Below are positions 18,334 to 29,426 of a stretch of 64,000 nucleotides of DNA, piece after piece. Where the stretch lies: the NCBI RefSeq assembly GCF_013778455.1, contig NZ_JACEHE010000001.1, forward strand, positions 186,001 to 250,000, given 5' to 3'. Every line of letters begins with the position of its first letter. The first letter of the stretch is position 1. The notes beneath the pieces were generated by a model. It was not told the DNA's origin. It was given only the letters and a program-made list of their open reading frames with translations, and did not search any database. This DNA is from Streptomyces himalayensis subsp. himalayensis (GTDB lineage Bacteria; Actinomycetota; Actinomycetes; Streptomycetales; Streptomycetaceae). The translations under genes were made by a program, and so were the position numbers.

Positions 18334-18407
18334 CGCGGGGTGGAGCAGCTCGGTAGCTCGCTGGGCTCATAACCCAGAGGTCGCAGGTTCAAATCCTGTC
18401 CCCGCTA
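18334..18407 (+). tRNA. Initiator tRNA-fMet (CAT), copy 1
   Basis: A 74-nt cloverleaf. The anticodon arm CTGGG-CTCATAA-CCCAG has the three G:C pairs that mark initiator tRNA, and the acceptor end (C1 opposite U72) is unpaired as expected for initiators. The T-arm reads GCAGGTTCAAATCCTGT. CCA is not encoded (CTG follows A73). Confidence 0.95.
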
Positions 18408-18417
18408 CTGAAGTATC

Positions 18418-18450
18418 GAAGGCCCGGATCCATTCAGGATCCGGGCCTTC
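18418..18450 (+). terminator. Terminator of tRNA-fMet copy 1
   Basis: A perfect 14-bp stem GAAGGCCCGGATCC (18418-18431) with a 5-base loop and its complement (18437-18450), 10 bases after the tRNA. The core is the same as in the terminator of the second copy. Confidence 0.85.
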
Positions 18451-18477
18451 GGCATGTCTGCGTTCGCCGACTTGGTT

Positions 18478-18525
18478 CCCTCGCTCGCCGCCCCGGTTCC
18501 GTCGCTTGCCGCCCCGGTTCCGTCC
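18478..18525. repeat. Short 21-bp tandem repeat after tRNA-fMet copy 1
   Basis: Two near-identical 21-bp units containing GCCGCCCCGGTTCCGTC, with a degenerate third, lie in the otherwise empty 250-base gap between the tRNA terminator and the Sel1-repeat gene. No coding role is supported. Confidence 0.6.
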
Positions 18526-18701
18526 GTGAGTTCACCCGTGAGAGCTGTTGACGACTGACGCTTGTACGAAGACTGCTCCAGGCGGTGGGAGTTGGGGATT
18601 CTGTGTTTCACTTGTCTCTCTGTGGGCATGTCGACAAAACGCTGAAGTGACCTCAATGGCTGCGGTATACCAGGTGTACCCAGGTTGCAGGTGGTGCGAC
18701 G

Positions 18702-20732
18702 ATGGACGTTATGGGGGACAAGGCAACTCTGTACGAGACGGGGCGGTTTGTGCATGCGGCCGACCGGGACGAGACCGGTGCGGCCGCGGAAGAGGCACGC
18801 AGGCGGCTCGCCGCCGCGAGCGGCGACGTCGAGGCGATGAGCGTCCTCGGGGCCATGCTGCTGCGCCGCGGCGACCTCGACGGGGCCGAGCCCCAGCTGC
18901 GCGCGGCCACCGCGGCCGGTGACCGTGCGGCCGCCAACAACCTGGGCGTCCTTCTGCACCAGCGCGGCTACGCCGACGAGGCGGCCGGATGGTGGCGTAT
19001 CGCCGCCGTCGCGGGCTCCGCGGCAGCCGCACACGCGCTCGGCCGTTACCACCGCGAGCGCGGCGACGAGCCGGCGGCGGAGTACTGGCTGCGTCAGTCC
19101 GCCGAACAGGGCCATGCCCTCGGCGCGTACGCCCTCGCAGATCTCCTCGAGCACCGCAGCGACTCGGAGGCGGAAACCTGGATGCGGGCCGCCGCCGACC
19201 GTGGCCACCGCGAGGCCGCATACCGGCTGGCCCGGACGCTCGACCGGCGCGCGGCACAGGAGCACGGCGACGGCGCCCGCGTGGGCACGGTCCACGGGCA
19301 CGCGGGCACGGTCCCGGCGCAGCGGCGACGCACGGCCGACAAGTCGCAGGCAACTGCGTCCGACGCCGCGCCGGACGGGGACGGAGGCCTGCCGGAAGGG
19401 AACGGCAGGCCGGAAAGGGGCGGCGTCAGGTCGTCAGGGAACGGCGTCAAGGTGGATAGGGGCAGCGTCAGGCCGGAGGGTGATGGCGTCAGGCCGGACG
19501 GGGACGGTCCGCCCGCGCTGACGCTCGCCCGGGAGGCCGAGCAGTGGTACCGGCAGGCGGCAGCCCGTGGGCACCGGCGCGCAGCGCTCCAGCTCGGCGC
19601 GATCCTCGAGAAGCGGGGGGAGCTGAAGGAGGCAGGGCGCTGGTATCTGACGTCCGCCAAGGACGGCGAAGCGCGTGCCGCGTGCGCGCTCGGCTTTCTG
19701 CTGCGCGACGCCGGGGACGAGGAGAACGCCGCGGTGTGGTGGCTCAAGGCCGCCCACGAAGGCGACGGCAACGCCGCCAACGCGCTGGGCGCCCTGCACG
19801 CCGAGCGCGGCGAGCCCCAGACCGCCGAGCGCTGGTACCGGGCGGCCATGGACGCGGGCGACGTCAACGGCGCCTACAACCTCGGCCTGCTCTGCGCCGG
19901 CCAGGGCCGCACCGCACAGGCCGAGCAGTGGTACCGGCGCGCCGCCTACGCCGGCCACCGTGAGGCCGCCAACGCGCTCGCCGTACTGCTGCTGCAGGGG
20001 GGCGACGCGGCCGGCGCCGAACCGTGGTTCTCCAAGGCCGCCGAGGCGGGCAGCGTGGACGCCGCGTTCAATCTCGGCATCCTCTGTGCGGGCCGCGGCC
20101 AGGAGGCGGGCGCGCAGCAGTGGTACGAGCGGGCCGCCGCGGCCGGGCACACCGAGGCCGCCCTCCAGGCCGGCATCGGCCGTCTGCGGGAAGGCGACGA
20201 GCGGGCCGCCGAGCGGCATCTGCGGTGCGCGGCGGGCGGCGGCAGCGCGGAGGCGGCGTACCGGCTCGCGAGCCTCCTGGACGCACGGCGCCCGCCGGCG
20301 AAGGCCCACGAACTCGGTGAGCCCGCGACGGAGAAGACCGAGTGCGAGGAGTGGTACGAGCGGGCCGCCGAGCAGGGGCACCGGCGCGCCCAGGTCCGGG
20401 TCGGCATGCTTGCCGCCGCTCGCGGCGACGTGGTCGAGGCGGCGCGCTGGTACCGGGAGGCGGCCGAGGCCGGCAGCCGGAACGGCGCATTCAACCTCGG
20501 GCTGCTGCTCGCCCGCGAGGGCAGCGAGCCGGAGGCCGCGCTGTGGTGGACACGGGCGGCCGACGCCGGGCACGGGCGTGCGGCGCTCCGGCTCGCGCTG
20601 CTCTACGCGCGTCGGGGTGAACTGGTGGAGGGGCAGCAGTGGTGCGACCGGGCGGTCGCGCTGGGGCCGGGGGAGGTCGCGGAGAGGGCTGCGCGGTTGC
20701 GGGACGCACTTCGGCAGGAGCTCTCTGCTTAG
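18702..20732 (+). CDS. Sel1-like/TPR repeat protein
   Basis: A 676-residue protein built mostly of Sel1-type helical repeats of about 36 residues, seen as recurring AEQWYRRAA-AGH-EAAY-LG patterns (for example AEQWYRQAAARGHRRAALQLG). About 14 repeats can be counted. Residues 195-270 break the array with a Gly/Arg/Pro/Asp-rich low-complexity insert (GNGRPERGGVRSSGNG type). There is no signal peptide or membrane helix, so a cytoplasmic scaffold is likely. ATG 18702 is used; ATG 18711 is an alternative. It sits between two identical tRNA-fMet genes. Confidence 0.85.
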   Translation: MDVMGDKATLYETGRFVHAADRDETGAAAEEARRRLAAASGDVEAMSVLGAMLLRRGDLDGAEPQLRAATAAGDRAAANNLGVLLHQRGYADEAAGWWRIAAVAGSAAAAHALGRYHRERGDEPAAEYWLRQSAEQGHALGAYALADLLEHRSDSEAETWMRAAADRGHREAAYRLARTLDRRAAQEHGDGARVGTVHGHAGTVPAQRRRTADKSQATASDAAPDGDGGLPEGNGRPERGGVRSSGNGVKVDRGSVRPEGDGVRPDGDGPPALTLAREAEQWYRQAAARGHRRAALQLGAILEKRGELKEAGRWYLTSAKDGEARAACALGFLLRDAGDEENAAVWWLKAAHEGDGNAANALGALHAERGEPQTAERWYRAAMDAGDVNGAYNLGLLCAGQGRTAQAEQWYRRAAYAGHREAANALAVLLLQGGDAAGAEPWFSKAAEAGSVDAAFNLGILCAGRGQEAGAQQWYERAAAAGHTEAALQAGIGRLREGDERAAERHLRCAAGGGSAEAAYRLASLLDARRPPAKAHELGEPATEKTECEEWYERAAEQGHRRAQVRVGMLAAARGDVVEAARWYREAAEAGSRNGAFNLGLLLAREGSEPEAALWWTRAADAGHGRAALRLALLYARRGELVEGQQWCDRAVALGPGEVAERAARLRDALRQELSA

Positions 20733-20837
20733 GTCTGCTCAGGGCACCGGACACGGCTCCGTCGGCCACCGCCCCCCGCCCGCCGTGAAAGCGATTTGCT
20801 CTCGCGCGTCGGGCTCGCGTAATGTGGGGTTCACCGA

Positions 20838-20911
20838 CGCGGGGTGGAGCAGCTCGGTAGCTCGCTGGGCTCATAACCCAGAGGTCGCAGGTTCAAATCC
20901 TGTCCCCGCTA
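20838..20911 (+). tRNA. Initiator tRNA-fMet (CAT), copy 2
   Basis: Identical in all 74 nucleotides to the copy at 18334, including the G:C-rich anticodon stem and C1/U72 mismatch; CCA is again not encoded. It follows the Sel1 gene stop by 105 bases. Confidence 0.95.
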
Positions 20912-20917
20912 CTGAAA

Positions 20918-20952
20918 CGGAAGGCCCGGATCCACAGGATCCGGGCCTTCCG
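20918..20952 (+). terminator. Terminator of tRNA-fMet copy 2
   Basis: A 16-bp stem CGGAAGGCCCGGATCC (20918-20933) with loop ACA and its complement (20937-20952), 7 bases after the tRNA. It shares its GGCCCGGATCC core with the terminator of copy 1. Confidence 0.85.
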
Positions 20953-20978
20953 GCTTTCGTGGCCGTGCAGTGAGTGGC

Positions 20979-21004
20979 CGCCTACGGTTTGCGCCTACGG
21001 TTTG
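20979..21004. repeat. Perfect 13-bp tandem duplication over a stop codon
   Basis: CGCCTACGGTTTG occurs twice head to tail (20979-20991, 20992-21004). The gene-proximal copy holds the TAG stop and the last codons (K-P) of the substrate-binding protein gene; the other copy is an untranslated duplicate. Confidence 0.9.
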
Positions 21005-22131
21005 TGGCCGACCGCCTCCTCGTACAGGGCGCGGTTCACCGCCTTCTCCTCCGGCACCGGATCACCCTCGGAGACGCCCGCCGCGGTGTACGCGGCCTGG
21101 AGCCGGTCCGTCGTGCCCGAGCGGATCTCCCAGTCCATGCGCAGCGACGGGGTGGACTCCAGGACGGCCTCGTCCGTCTTCAGGAGCTTCGCCAGCTCGG
21201 CGACGAAGGACTTGTCCGATTTGTAGTCGCCGGCGAAGTAGGTGTTCACCGTGCGGATGTAGGCGCGCAGCAGGGCCACGCCCGCGTTCACGTCCTCGTT
21301 CAGCAGTTCCGGCCCGAACAGCATGCCGCCGAGCGGCTCGCCGGGCGGCTGGCCGCCCAGGAACGCGTAGCGGTCGTCGCCGTCGACCTTGCGCCACACC
21401 GGGTCGAGCAGCCAGGCCGAGTCGACGCCGCCGTTCTGGAGGGCTGTCAGGACGTCGGCCGAGCCCAGCTGCTGGAACTGGATCTTGTCGAGGCCGCCGC
21501 CGTGCTTCTTCAGCGCCTTGTTCATCGGGTACGCGATGACCGAGCCCTTGCCGATCATGGTGCCGAGCTTGCGGCCCGCCATCGGGACGTGCTCCGCGCT
21601 CTCGTTCTCCTTGAGCCGCACCCAGAGGCCGCTCTTCGATTCCGGGTCCGGCGAGAAGTTCCCGGCCACCCACTTGATGTCGAACCCGCCGTTGATGCCG
21701 TTCATCACCGCGGCCTCGGGCGCCGCCCACTGTGCGTCGATGTCGCCCTTCGCAAGGAGTGGCAGGGCGTCCGGGGTCGGCAGCACCTTGAGCTCGACGT
21801 CCAGGTTCTCCTTCGCGAACTCGCCCTTCTCCAGGGCCACGGTCAGCGGTGCCACGTACTCGGCGCTCAGGGTGCCGGTGGCGATCGTCAGTTTGCGTTT
21901 CTTCGCGAGCGGCTGCGGGGCGGGCGCGCCCTTGTCGCAGCGGGCGGGCTCCCGGTCCGCGGACAGGTCGGCAGGGTCCGTCCAGCTGCCCTCGCCGCAG
22001 CCGGACACCGCCTTGACGGCGCGGGGCTTTGTGGCAGCCCCGGTGCTCGAGCCGTCGTTCTTCGCACAGCCCGCCGAGGCGAGCAGGGCCCCGGCGACGA
22101 GCAGGGCGGTCGCGACAGTACGGGTGTGCAT
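20995..22131 (-). CDS. ABC importer substrate-binding lipoprotein (sulfonate/nitrate/taurine type)
   Basis: A 378-residue lipoprotein: signal peptide TVATALLVAGALLASAGC ending in a lipobox with C22, then an NMT1/SsuA-type two-lobe binding fold (KLTIATGTLSAEYVAPLTVA, then GKLGTMIGKGSVIA-like middle). The ligand could be an aliphatic sulfonate, nitrate or a heterocycle. ATG 22131 is preferred because GGAGGG lies 5 bases upstream; an in-frame ATG at 22173 overlaps the permease stop and would add 14 residues. It is the last gene of the ATPase-permease-binding protein operon. Confidence 0.85.
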   Translation of the reverse strand: MHTRTVATALLVAGALLASAGCAKNDGSSTGAATKPRAVKAVSGCGEGSWTDPADLSADREPARCDKGAPAPQPLAKKRKLTIATGTLSAEYVAPLTVALEKGEFAKENLDVELKVLPTPDALPLLAKGDIDAQWAAPEAAVMNGINGGFDIKWVAGNFSPDPESKSGLWVRLKENESAEHVPMAGRKLGTMIGKGSVIAYPMNKALKKHGGGLDKIQFQQLGSADVLTALQNGGVDSAWLLDPVWRKVDGDDRYAFLGGQPPGEPLGGMLFGPELLNEDVNAGVALLRAYIRTVNTYFAGDYKSDKSFVAELAKLLKTDEAVLESTPSLRMDWEIRSGTTDRLQAAYTAAGVSEGDPVPEEKAVNRALYEEAVGHKP

Positions 22132-22169
22132 CAACCCTCCGTACGGCAGTTTCGAAAGCGTCCGACGTG

Positions 22170-23057
22170 TCATGACTGGCCCCGCCCCCGGTCGCGCGGG
22201 GCCCACGGAGTGAGCAGCCGGCCGACGAGTCGTACGACCTCGGAGAAGACGACGCCCAGCACGGCGACACAGACGATGCCGACGAACATCACGTCGTTCT
22301 GGAAGAGCGCACGTGAATCGAAGATCAGATGGCCCAGGCCGTTCGTCGCGGCGATCTGCTCCGACGCGACGATCACGAGAACCGCGACACCCGCAGCGAT
22401 CCGGGCGCCGACCAGCACCGCGGGAAGTGACGCGGGCAGGAGTACGTGGCGGAACATCTGCCACGGCGAGGCGCCGAAGACCTGCCCGGCGTCGCGGTGT
22501 CCCTCCGGGACGGCGAGCACGGCCGCCATCGTCGAGATCCAGACGAAGAAGAAGACCGTGGCCGCGACCAGCGCGACCTGCGGGCCCTCACCCAGGCCGA
22601 ACATGTTCAGGAAGATCGGCAGCAGGGCCAGCTTGGGGACGACGTACAGGGCGTCGAGGAGGGGTTCCAGGGCGGCCCGTACGAGGGAGAGCGAGCCCAT
22701 GAGCAGGCCGAGCGCGTAACCGGCCAGCGTGCCGATCGCGTATCCGGCGAGCACGCGCTTGAGCGTGGCCCATACGTCCGGCCAGAGATCGCCGTCCGCG
22801 GCCCGCTCCCAGCCGTCCGCGAGGATCGTGCTGGGCGCCGGGTAGACGCGGTCGTCGATCCAGGCCTGTACCGCGGCCAGCTGCCACAGCAGGACCAGGA
22901 CGAGGGGCACGGCGACCGCCAGGGAGAGTTCCAGGGCGCGGCGCCTGCGGTGGGTGCGTACGGGGTTCAGCTCCTGCGGGCCGGGGCGGCGGACCAGTAC
23001 CGCCTCGTCGCCGGCGCGTTCCTTGCGTACGTGTGCGGGTGCGGGGTGAATGCTCAT
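22170..23057 (-). CDS. ABC importer permease (SsuC/TauC type)
   Basis: A 295-residue inner-membrane permease with about six transmembrane helices (LELSLAVAVPLVLVLLWQL first) and the coupling-helix EAA-like segment around VPEGHRDAGQVFGASPWQMF. It belongs to the BPD_transp_1 family of sulfonate/nitrate importers. ATG 23057 overlaps the stop of the ATPase gene (ATGA). Confidence 0.9.
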   Translation of the reverse strand: MSIHPAPAHVRKERAGDEAVLVRRPGPQELNPVRTHRRRRALELSLAVAVPLVLVLLWQLAAVQAWIDDRVYPAPSTILADGWERAADGDLWPDVWATLKRVLAGYAIGTLAGYALGLLMGSLSLVRAALEPLLDALYVVPKLALLPIFLNMFGLGEGPQVALVAATVFFFVWISTMAAVLAVPEGHRDAGQVFGASPWQMFRHVLLPASLPAVLVGARIAAGVAVLVIVASEQIAATNGLGHLIFDSRALFQNDVMFVGIVCVAVLGVVFSEVVRLVGRLLTPWAPRDRGRGQS

Positions 23058-23857
23058 GCCGGCACCGCCTCCCTGCGGACCTCGCCGCGCAGCAACTCCC
23101 ACAGCTCGCTCTTGAGCGCGGTGAACTCCGGGGCCGAGCGGACGTCGCCGGAGCGCGGGCGGCCGAAGGGCGGGCGGCGCTCGGCGATGATCCGGCCCGG
23201 ACGGGCCGACATGACGAGGACCCGGTCGCCGAGGACGATCGCCTCTTCCAGGCTGTGGGTGATGAAGAGGGTGGTGGTCCTGGTGGTCCCCGTGAGGTCG
23301 AGGAGCTCGTCCTGGAGGATCGTGCGCAGCTGGGCGTCCAGCGCGGCGAACGGCTCGTCCATCAGGAGGATCTCGGGCTCGACGGCGAGCGCACGGGCGA
23401 TCGCCACGCGCTGTCGCATACCGCCGGAGAGTGTGGCGGGATAGGCGCCCACGAAGTCGGCGAGGCCCATGCGGACCAGCCAGTCGTGTGCACGGGCGTT
23501 CGCCTCGCGGCGCGGGACGCGCTGGATGTCGAGGCCGAAGCGGACGTTGGCCAGGACCGTCTTCCAGTCGTAGATGCCGTAGTCCTGGAAGATCATCGCG
23601 GCGGGACGGGGGGATGCGGTGCGGATCTGCAGCTCGCCCGTGGTGGGGCGGAGGAGGCCCGCGGCTATGCGGAGGAGGGTTGACTTTCCGCAGCCGGAGG
23701 GGCCGACGATGCAGGCGAACTCGCCGGGGGCGATGTCGAGGTCCACGGGCCCGAGAGCGTGGACCGCTCTCGGGCTCCGGCCGAAGGTGCGGGTGAGGGC
23801 GGTGGCCCTGAGTTTGGGGGCCTGGGTGGCTGTGGGGTTCGGGTGCGGCTCTCCCAC
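23054..23857 (-). CDS. ABC importer ATPase (SsuB/TauB type)
   Basis: A 267-residue ATP-binding subunit with Walker A GPSGCGKST, Q-loop FQDYG, signature LSGGMRQR, Walker B ILLMDEPFAALD and the H-loop FITHS. It energises the adjacent permease. GTG 23857 follows AAGGAGAAG. It is the first gene of the operon; the 160 bases up to the CatR gene stop contain no further gene. Confidence 0.93.
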   Translation of the reverse strand: MGEPHPNPTATQAPKLRATALTRTFGRSPRAVHALGPVDLDIAPGEFACIVGPSGCGKSTLLRIAAGLLRPTTGELQIRTASPRPAAMIFQDYGIYDWKTVLANVRFGLDIQRVPRREANARAHDWLVRMGLADFVGAYPATLSGGMRQRVAIARALAVEPEILLMDEPFAALDAQLRTILQDELLDLTGTTRTTTLFITHSLEEAIVLGDRVLVMSARPGRIIAERRPPFGRPRSGDVRSAPEFTALKSELWELLRGEVRREAVPA

Positions 23858-24016
23858 GGGTCTTCTCCTTGCGGAGTGGGGATGTGTGAGCGCCGTCGAC
23901 GATATGACGGACCGTCAGGATCTGGAAGAGGGTGCGCCGATGTGGGTTGGGGTGCTGCGGGTGGCAGCGCAAGAAGCCCCGGCGCCTTTCGGTGCCGGGG
24001 CTTCCAGGAGTGTGTG

Positions 24017-24433
24017 TCAGGCGCCCGCGCAGTTCGGGCAGACGCCTCGGTACGTGACCTCGACGTCCGAGATCGTGAAGCCGAAGCGCTCGGTGTCGGG
24101 GAGGTCGGCGAGCGGGTTGCCGCTCGGGTGGACGTCGCGGATGGCGCCGCACTGGCCGCAGACCAGGTGCTGATGCGGTCGGTGCGCGTTCGGGTCGTAC
24201 CGCTTCGCGCGCTTGTCCGTGCTGACCTCGATCACTTCGCCGAGTGATACGAGCTCGCCCAGCGTGTTGTACACCGTCGCCCGGGAGATCTCGGGCAGCT
24301 TGGCAACGGCCCGGGCATGCACCTCGTCGGCCGTCAGGTGGACGTGTTCGCCGTCGAGGACCTCGGCCACGACACGCCGCTGCGCGGTCATTCGCCATCC
24401 GCGTCCGCGCAGTCGTTCCAACAGGTCACTCAT
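24017..24433 (-). CDS. catR: Fur/PerR-family peroxide-responsive repressor CatR
   Basis: A 138-residue Fur-family protein: winged helix with recognition segment SRATVYNTLGEL, dimer domain with the metal site HRPHQHLVC, and two CxxC pairs (CGQC, CPNC) for structural zinc, the PerR-like arrangement. Its position, recalled as catR (SCO5206) in S. coelicolor, and its divergence from katG with an operator between them support a peroxide sensor that releases DNA on metal-catalysed oxidation. Start ATG 24433. Confidence 0.85.
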   Translation of the reverse strand: MSDLLERLRGRGWRMTAQRRVVAEVLDGEHVHLTADEVHARAVAKLPEISRATVYNTLGELVSLGEVIEVSTDKRAKRYDPNAHRPHQHLVCGQCGAIRDVHPSGNPLADLPDTERFGFTISDVEVTYRGVCPNCAGA

Positions 24434-24493
24434 GAAAACCAGCCTAACAGCAGGGGGACCAGATTCCGAACGGGTGTGACTTTGGAAGATTAC

Positions 24494-24521
24494 TTGACTT
24501 AGACATTGTCTATCGTAGGAT
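24494..24521 (+). promoter_or_regulatory. katG promoter with CatR-type operator
   Basis: TTGACT (24494-24499) and TAGGAT (24516-24521) form a -35/-10 pair with a 16-bp spacer. The spacer contains a perfect 13-base dyad TAGACATTGTCTA (24500-24512, central base unpaired). This fits a Fur/PerR-type box, so binding would block katG transcription. Confidence 0.65.
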
Positions 24522-24564
24522 CGAGCTCGGCTTTGGCCAAGCGACAGGAACAGGCAGAAGTGAC

Positions 24565-24750
24565 GTGGGCACCATGACCGAACCCCGCATTCCGACCACC
24601 GCCGCGGAGCCGCGCGGTGCCGGTCCCCGGGTGAAGGCCGCCCGCGTCCCGCTGCACGAGACCGTCCGGGACGGTGAACACCTCGGCGTCGACGCGACCG
24701 CCTCCGGGGTGCGCGATCGCGTAGGCCACATCTCCCCCCGCAGTTCCTGA
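24565..24750 (+). CDS. Small ORF between operator and katG
   Basis: A 61-residue ORF from GTG 24565 (ATG 24574 also possible), ending 33 bases before katG. Third codon positions are strongly G/C, like real genes here, but the product (MTEPRIPTTAAEPRGAG then an acidic-basic mix) resembles no family I know and has no membrane helix. A weak AGAAG lies upstream. It could be a leader peptide for katG, a small protein co-expressed under peroxide stress, or chance. Confidence 0.4.
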   Translation: MGTMTEPRIPTTAAEPRGAGPRVKAARVPLHETVRDGEHLGVDATASGVRDRVGHISPRSS

Positions 24751-24768
24751 TCACCGTGATCCGCCTAG

Positions 24769-27000
<2,232 letters not shown>

Positions 27001-27014
27001 CCTGTCGAACCACT

Positions 27015-27046
27015 GAGGGCCGGACCCTTCCCGGGGTCCGGCCCTC
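27015..27046 (+). terminator. katG terminator
   Basis: A perfect 13-bp stem GAGGGCCGGACCC (27015-27027) with a 6-base loop and GGGTCCGGCCCTC (27034-27046), 14 bases after the katG stop. Confidence 0.85.
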
Positions 27047-27089
27047 TCCGGCGCCCGTGCGGATGTGATCCGTACGGGCGCCGTCGCGA

Positions 27090-27497
27090 TCAGCCCGCCA
27101 GCGACGTCGTATGCCGCCGGCTCGGTGCCCAGCAGCGGATGATGTCGCGTACCGAGACGATGCCGACCGGCTCGTGGCCGCGGTCGTCGAGCACGACCAG
27201 ATGCCGGAAGCCGCCGTGCGTCATGGCGTCCGCGGCATCCTCGAGAGTCCATGTCGGGGCCGCGAAGACGACGTTGTTGGTGGTGTGGGTGCCGGCCTTC
27301 TCGCGGTCCGGGTCCTGGCCGAGACCGACTGAGTTCAGGATGTCGCGCTCGGTCAGTATGCCGAGCCCGCTCGTGTCGGGGTCGAGGACGACGGCCGCGC
27401 CGACACGGCGTGCCGACATCAGCTGGGCTGCCTGGCGGAGGGTGTGGTCGGGGCCGATGATGAGGACCAACGTGCTCATGGCGTCACGGACGAGCAT
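27090..27497 (-). CDS. Tandem CBS-domain protein
   Basis: A 135-residue protein made of two CBS motifs (residues 1-60, with SARRVGAAVVLDPD, and 75-130, with HGGFRHLVVLDDRGHEPVGIVSVRDI), a stand-alone Bateman module. Such modules bind adenine nucleotides and tune partner enzymes. ATG 27497 lies 11 bases after AGGAGG. It is a single gene between katG and hisN. Confidence 0.88.
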   Translation of the reverse strand: MLVRDAMSTLVLIIGPDHTLRQAAQLMSARRVGAAVVLDPDTSGLGILTERDILNSVGLGQDPDREKAGTHTTNNVVFAAPTWTLEDAADAMTHGGFRHLVVLDDRGHEPVGIVSVRDIIRCWAPSRRHTTSLAG

Positions 27498-27673
27498 GGG
27501 ATGGAGCCACCTCCTGCGGTTCCGCTTCCGAGCCCCCGGTGCCCCGAGCAGAGCACCTGTTGAACCGTTCACAAGTTCACAAGTGGGGGGACTCCCAGGG
27601 TTGCAGCGAAGCGGGAACTCATCAAGGGGCGCGTACGGGCACCTGGCGCGCCTGGTTACGCGCCGTACCCGCC

Positions 27674-27709
27674 GACGTCAGTACCGCTGGTGACGTCAGT
27701 ACCGCTGGT
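27674..27709. repeat. Perfect 18-bp tandem duplication over the hisN stop codon
   Basis: GACGTCAGTACCGCTGGT is present twice in tandem (27674-27691, 27692-27709). The gene-proximal copy encodes the last residues and TGA stop of hisN; the second copy is untranslated. Confidence 0.92.
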
Positions 27710-28496
27710 TCAGATAGCCCAGCAGCTCCTCGTGGAGCGGGCCGTTCGACGCGGCCGCGTTCCCGCTGTGCGGGCCAGGACGCCCGTCAAGGCCGGTGAA
27801 CGTGCCGCCTGCCTCCGTCACGATGATCGCGTTGGCCGCCATGTCCCACAGGGACAGCTCCGGCTCCGCGCAGATGTCGACAGAGCCCTCGGCGACCATC
27901 ATGTACGGCCAGAAGTCGCCGTAGCCGCGGGTGCGCCACACCGCCCGCGTGAGATCCAGGAAGCCGTCTAGCCGACCCTGCTCCTCCCAGCCGCTCAGGC
28001 TCGAGTACGCGAAAGATGCGTCGGCCAGCCGCGACACGCGCGAGACGTGCAGTCGGCTCGCGGACGTCAGGCTGCGCCCCGTGAACGCGCCGTGCCCCTT
28101 CGCCGCCCACCAGCGGCGGCCCAGCGCAGGCGCCGACACCACGCCGACCACCGGCTGGAAGCCGCCCTCGCCCGCCTCCATCAGCGAGATGAGCGTCGCC
28201 CAGACCGGCACACCGCGTACGTAGTTCTTGGTGCCGTCGATCGGGTCGATCACCCAGCGGCGCGGGCCCGTGCCCTCGATGCCGTACTCCTCGCCGAGGA
28301 TCGCGTCGCGCGGGCGCGCCCGCCCGAGGTGGCCGCGGATGAGCTCCTCGGCCGCCTTGTCGGCCTCGCTCACCGGCGTCATGTCCGGTTTGGTCTCCAC
28401 CTTGAGGTCGAGGGCCTTGAACCGGTCCATCGTCGCCGCGTCGGCGGCGTCCGCGAGGACGTGGGCGAGACGCAGGTCATCGTGATAGTCGGGCAT
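27696..28496 (-). CDS. hisN: Histidinol-phosphatase (inositol-monophosphatase fold)
   Basis: A 266-residue Mg2+-dependent phosphatase. Metal ligands are in [20 protein letters not shown] and the C-terminal [18 protein letters not shown]. In Streptomyces the histidine pathway uses this fold for histidinol phosphate; inositol monophosphatase is the alternative. ATG 28496. It is divergent from the TetR gene. Confidence 0.82.
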   Translation of the reverse strand: MPDYHDDLRLAHVLADAADAATMDRFKALDLKVETKPDMTPVSEADKAAEELIRGHLGRARPRDAILGEEYGIEGTGPRRWVIDPIDGTKNYVRGVPVWATLISLMEAGEGGFQPVVGVVSAPALGRRWWAAKGHGAFTGRSLTSASRLHVSRVSRLADASFAYSSLSGWEEQGRLDGFLDLTRAVWRTRGYGDFWPYMMVAEGSVDICAEPELSLWDMAANAIIVTEAGGTFTGLDGRPGPHSGNAAASNGPLHEELLGYLNQRY

Positions 28497-28654
28497 GGGC
28501 GAACAGTATCGATCTCCTCGCGGATGCGGCCACATGGCCTCTGGGAGCAAGGACTGCACCGGTTCCCGTCCATTACGGGCAGTCACGTACGAACCCTTGA
28601 CAGTGCTCGTGGGCGCGTCAACCCTGACACGGGAGCCGCTCGGCCGGGGAGGCG

Positions 28655-29269
28655 ATGATGCCTGCAGCGCGGGAATCCTTGTTGGACGCGGCCTACATGG
28701 CGCTGGCGCGACGTCCGTGGTCCGGGGTGCGGATGGTCGACGTCGCGGCCGTGGCCGGGGTCTCGCGGCAGACTCTGTACAACGAGTTCGGAAGCAAGGA
28801 CGGGCTCGCCCGCGCGCTGGTGCGCCGTGAGGCCGACGCGTATCTGTCGGGTGTCGACCGCGCCCTGGTGAGCCATGTCGAACCGCGGGAACGGCTCGCT
28901 GCCGCTGCCGAGTGGACCGTCGTGGCGGCGCGCGGGAACGTGCTGGTGCGGGCTGTGCTGACCGGGTGCTGGAGTGAGCGGCTGCCGTCGCTGACGCTTT
29001 CCGCCGTGCCGTCGTCGTCCGCTGTGCCGGCGCAGCGGCGGGCGGACGGGCCGTTGCCGTCGCCCTCCGACGTGGTCGGGCTTGTCCGGGACCGGGCTAT
29101 GGCCTACCTGGCCCCGGCGGGTACCTCGAGGTACGAGGCGGTGGAGGTGGCGGGGGCGTGCGAGGTTGCCGTGCGGCTGGCTTTGTCGTGCGTGGTTGCC
29201 CCTGTGGGGGAGGGCGCGGTCGGGCAGCTGGTGCGGGAGGCGTTGGGCAGCGGTGCGCTGCGGTTGTGA
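28655..29269 (+). CDS. TetR-family transcriptional regulator
   Basis: A 204-residue regulator: N-terminal helix-turn-helix ([20 protein letters not shown], about 27-46) and an all-helical ligand/dimer domain. ATG 28655 or 28658 follow GGGGAGG; the second has the better spacing. The ligand is unknown. hisN is divergent 158 bases away, and the SugE-type exporter gene is convergent, so the exporter could be a target, but no operator was identified. Confidence 0.85.
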   Translation: MMPAARESLLDAAYMALARRPWSGVRMVDVAAVAGVSRQTLYNEFGSKDGLARALVRREADAYLSGVDRALVSHVEPRERLAAAAEWTVVAARGNVLVRAVLTGCWSERLPSLTLSAVPSSSAVPAQRRADGPLPSPSDVVGLVRDRAMAYLAPAGTSRYEAVEVAGACEVAVRLALSCVVAPVGEGAVGQLVREALGSGALRL

Positions 29270-29280
29270 TCTTTCTGCGG

Positions 29281-29426
29281 GCGATCGCCCACAGTGTCAG
29301 CGCGACCGCCCGCGGTCAGTACGACCACCCAAAGTGTCAGCGCGACCGCATGCAGTCAGTACGACCACCCGCAGTGTCAGTACGACCACCCGCAGTGTCA
29401 GTACGACCGCCACCAGTGTCAGTGAG
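29281..29426. repeat. Degenerate 21-bp tandem repeat array ending in the sugE stop codon
   Basis: About seven units of 19-21 bp with the core AGTGTCAGTACGACC fill the whole space between the TetR and SugE genes. Two central units are identical. The last unit (AGTGTCAG) contains the TGA stop of the minus-strand exporter gene. There is no CRISPR-like spacer structure. Confidence 0.8.

Noticed and set aside
29281..29426. 21-bp array resembling a small CRISPR or iteron origin
   Set aside because: No spacers, no rep or cas gene, and the units merge into the sugE stop codon; better read as a degenerate tandem duplication.
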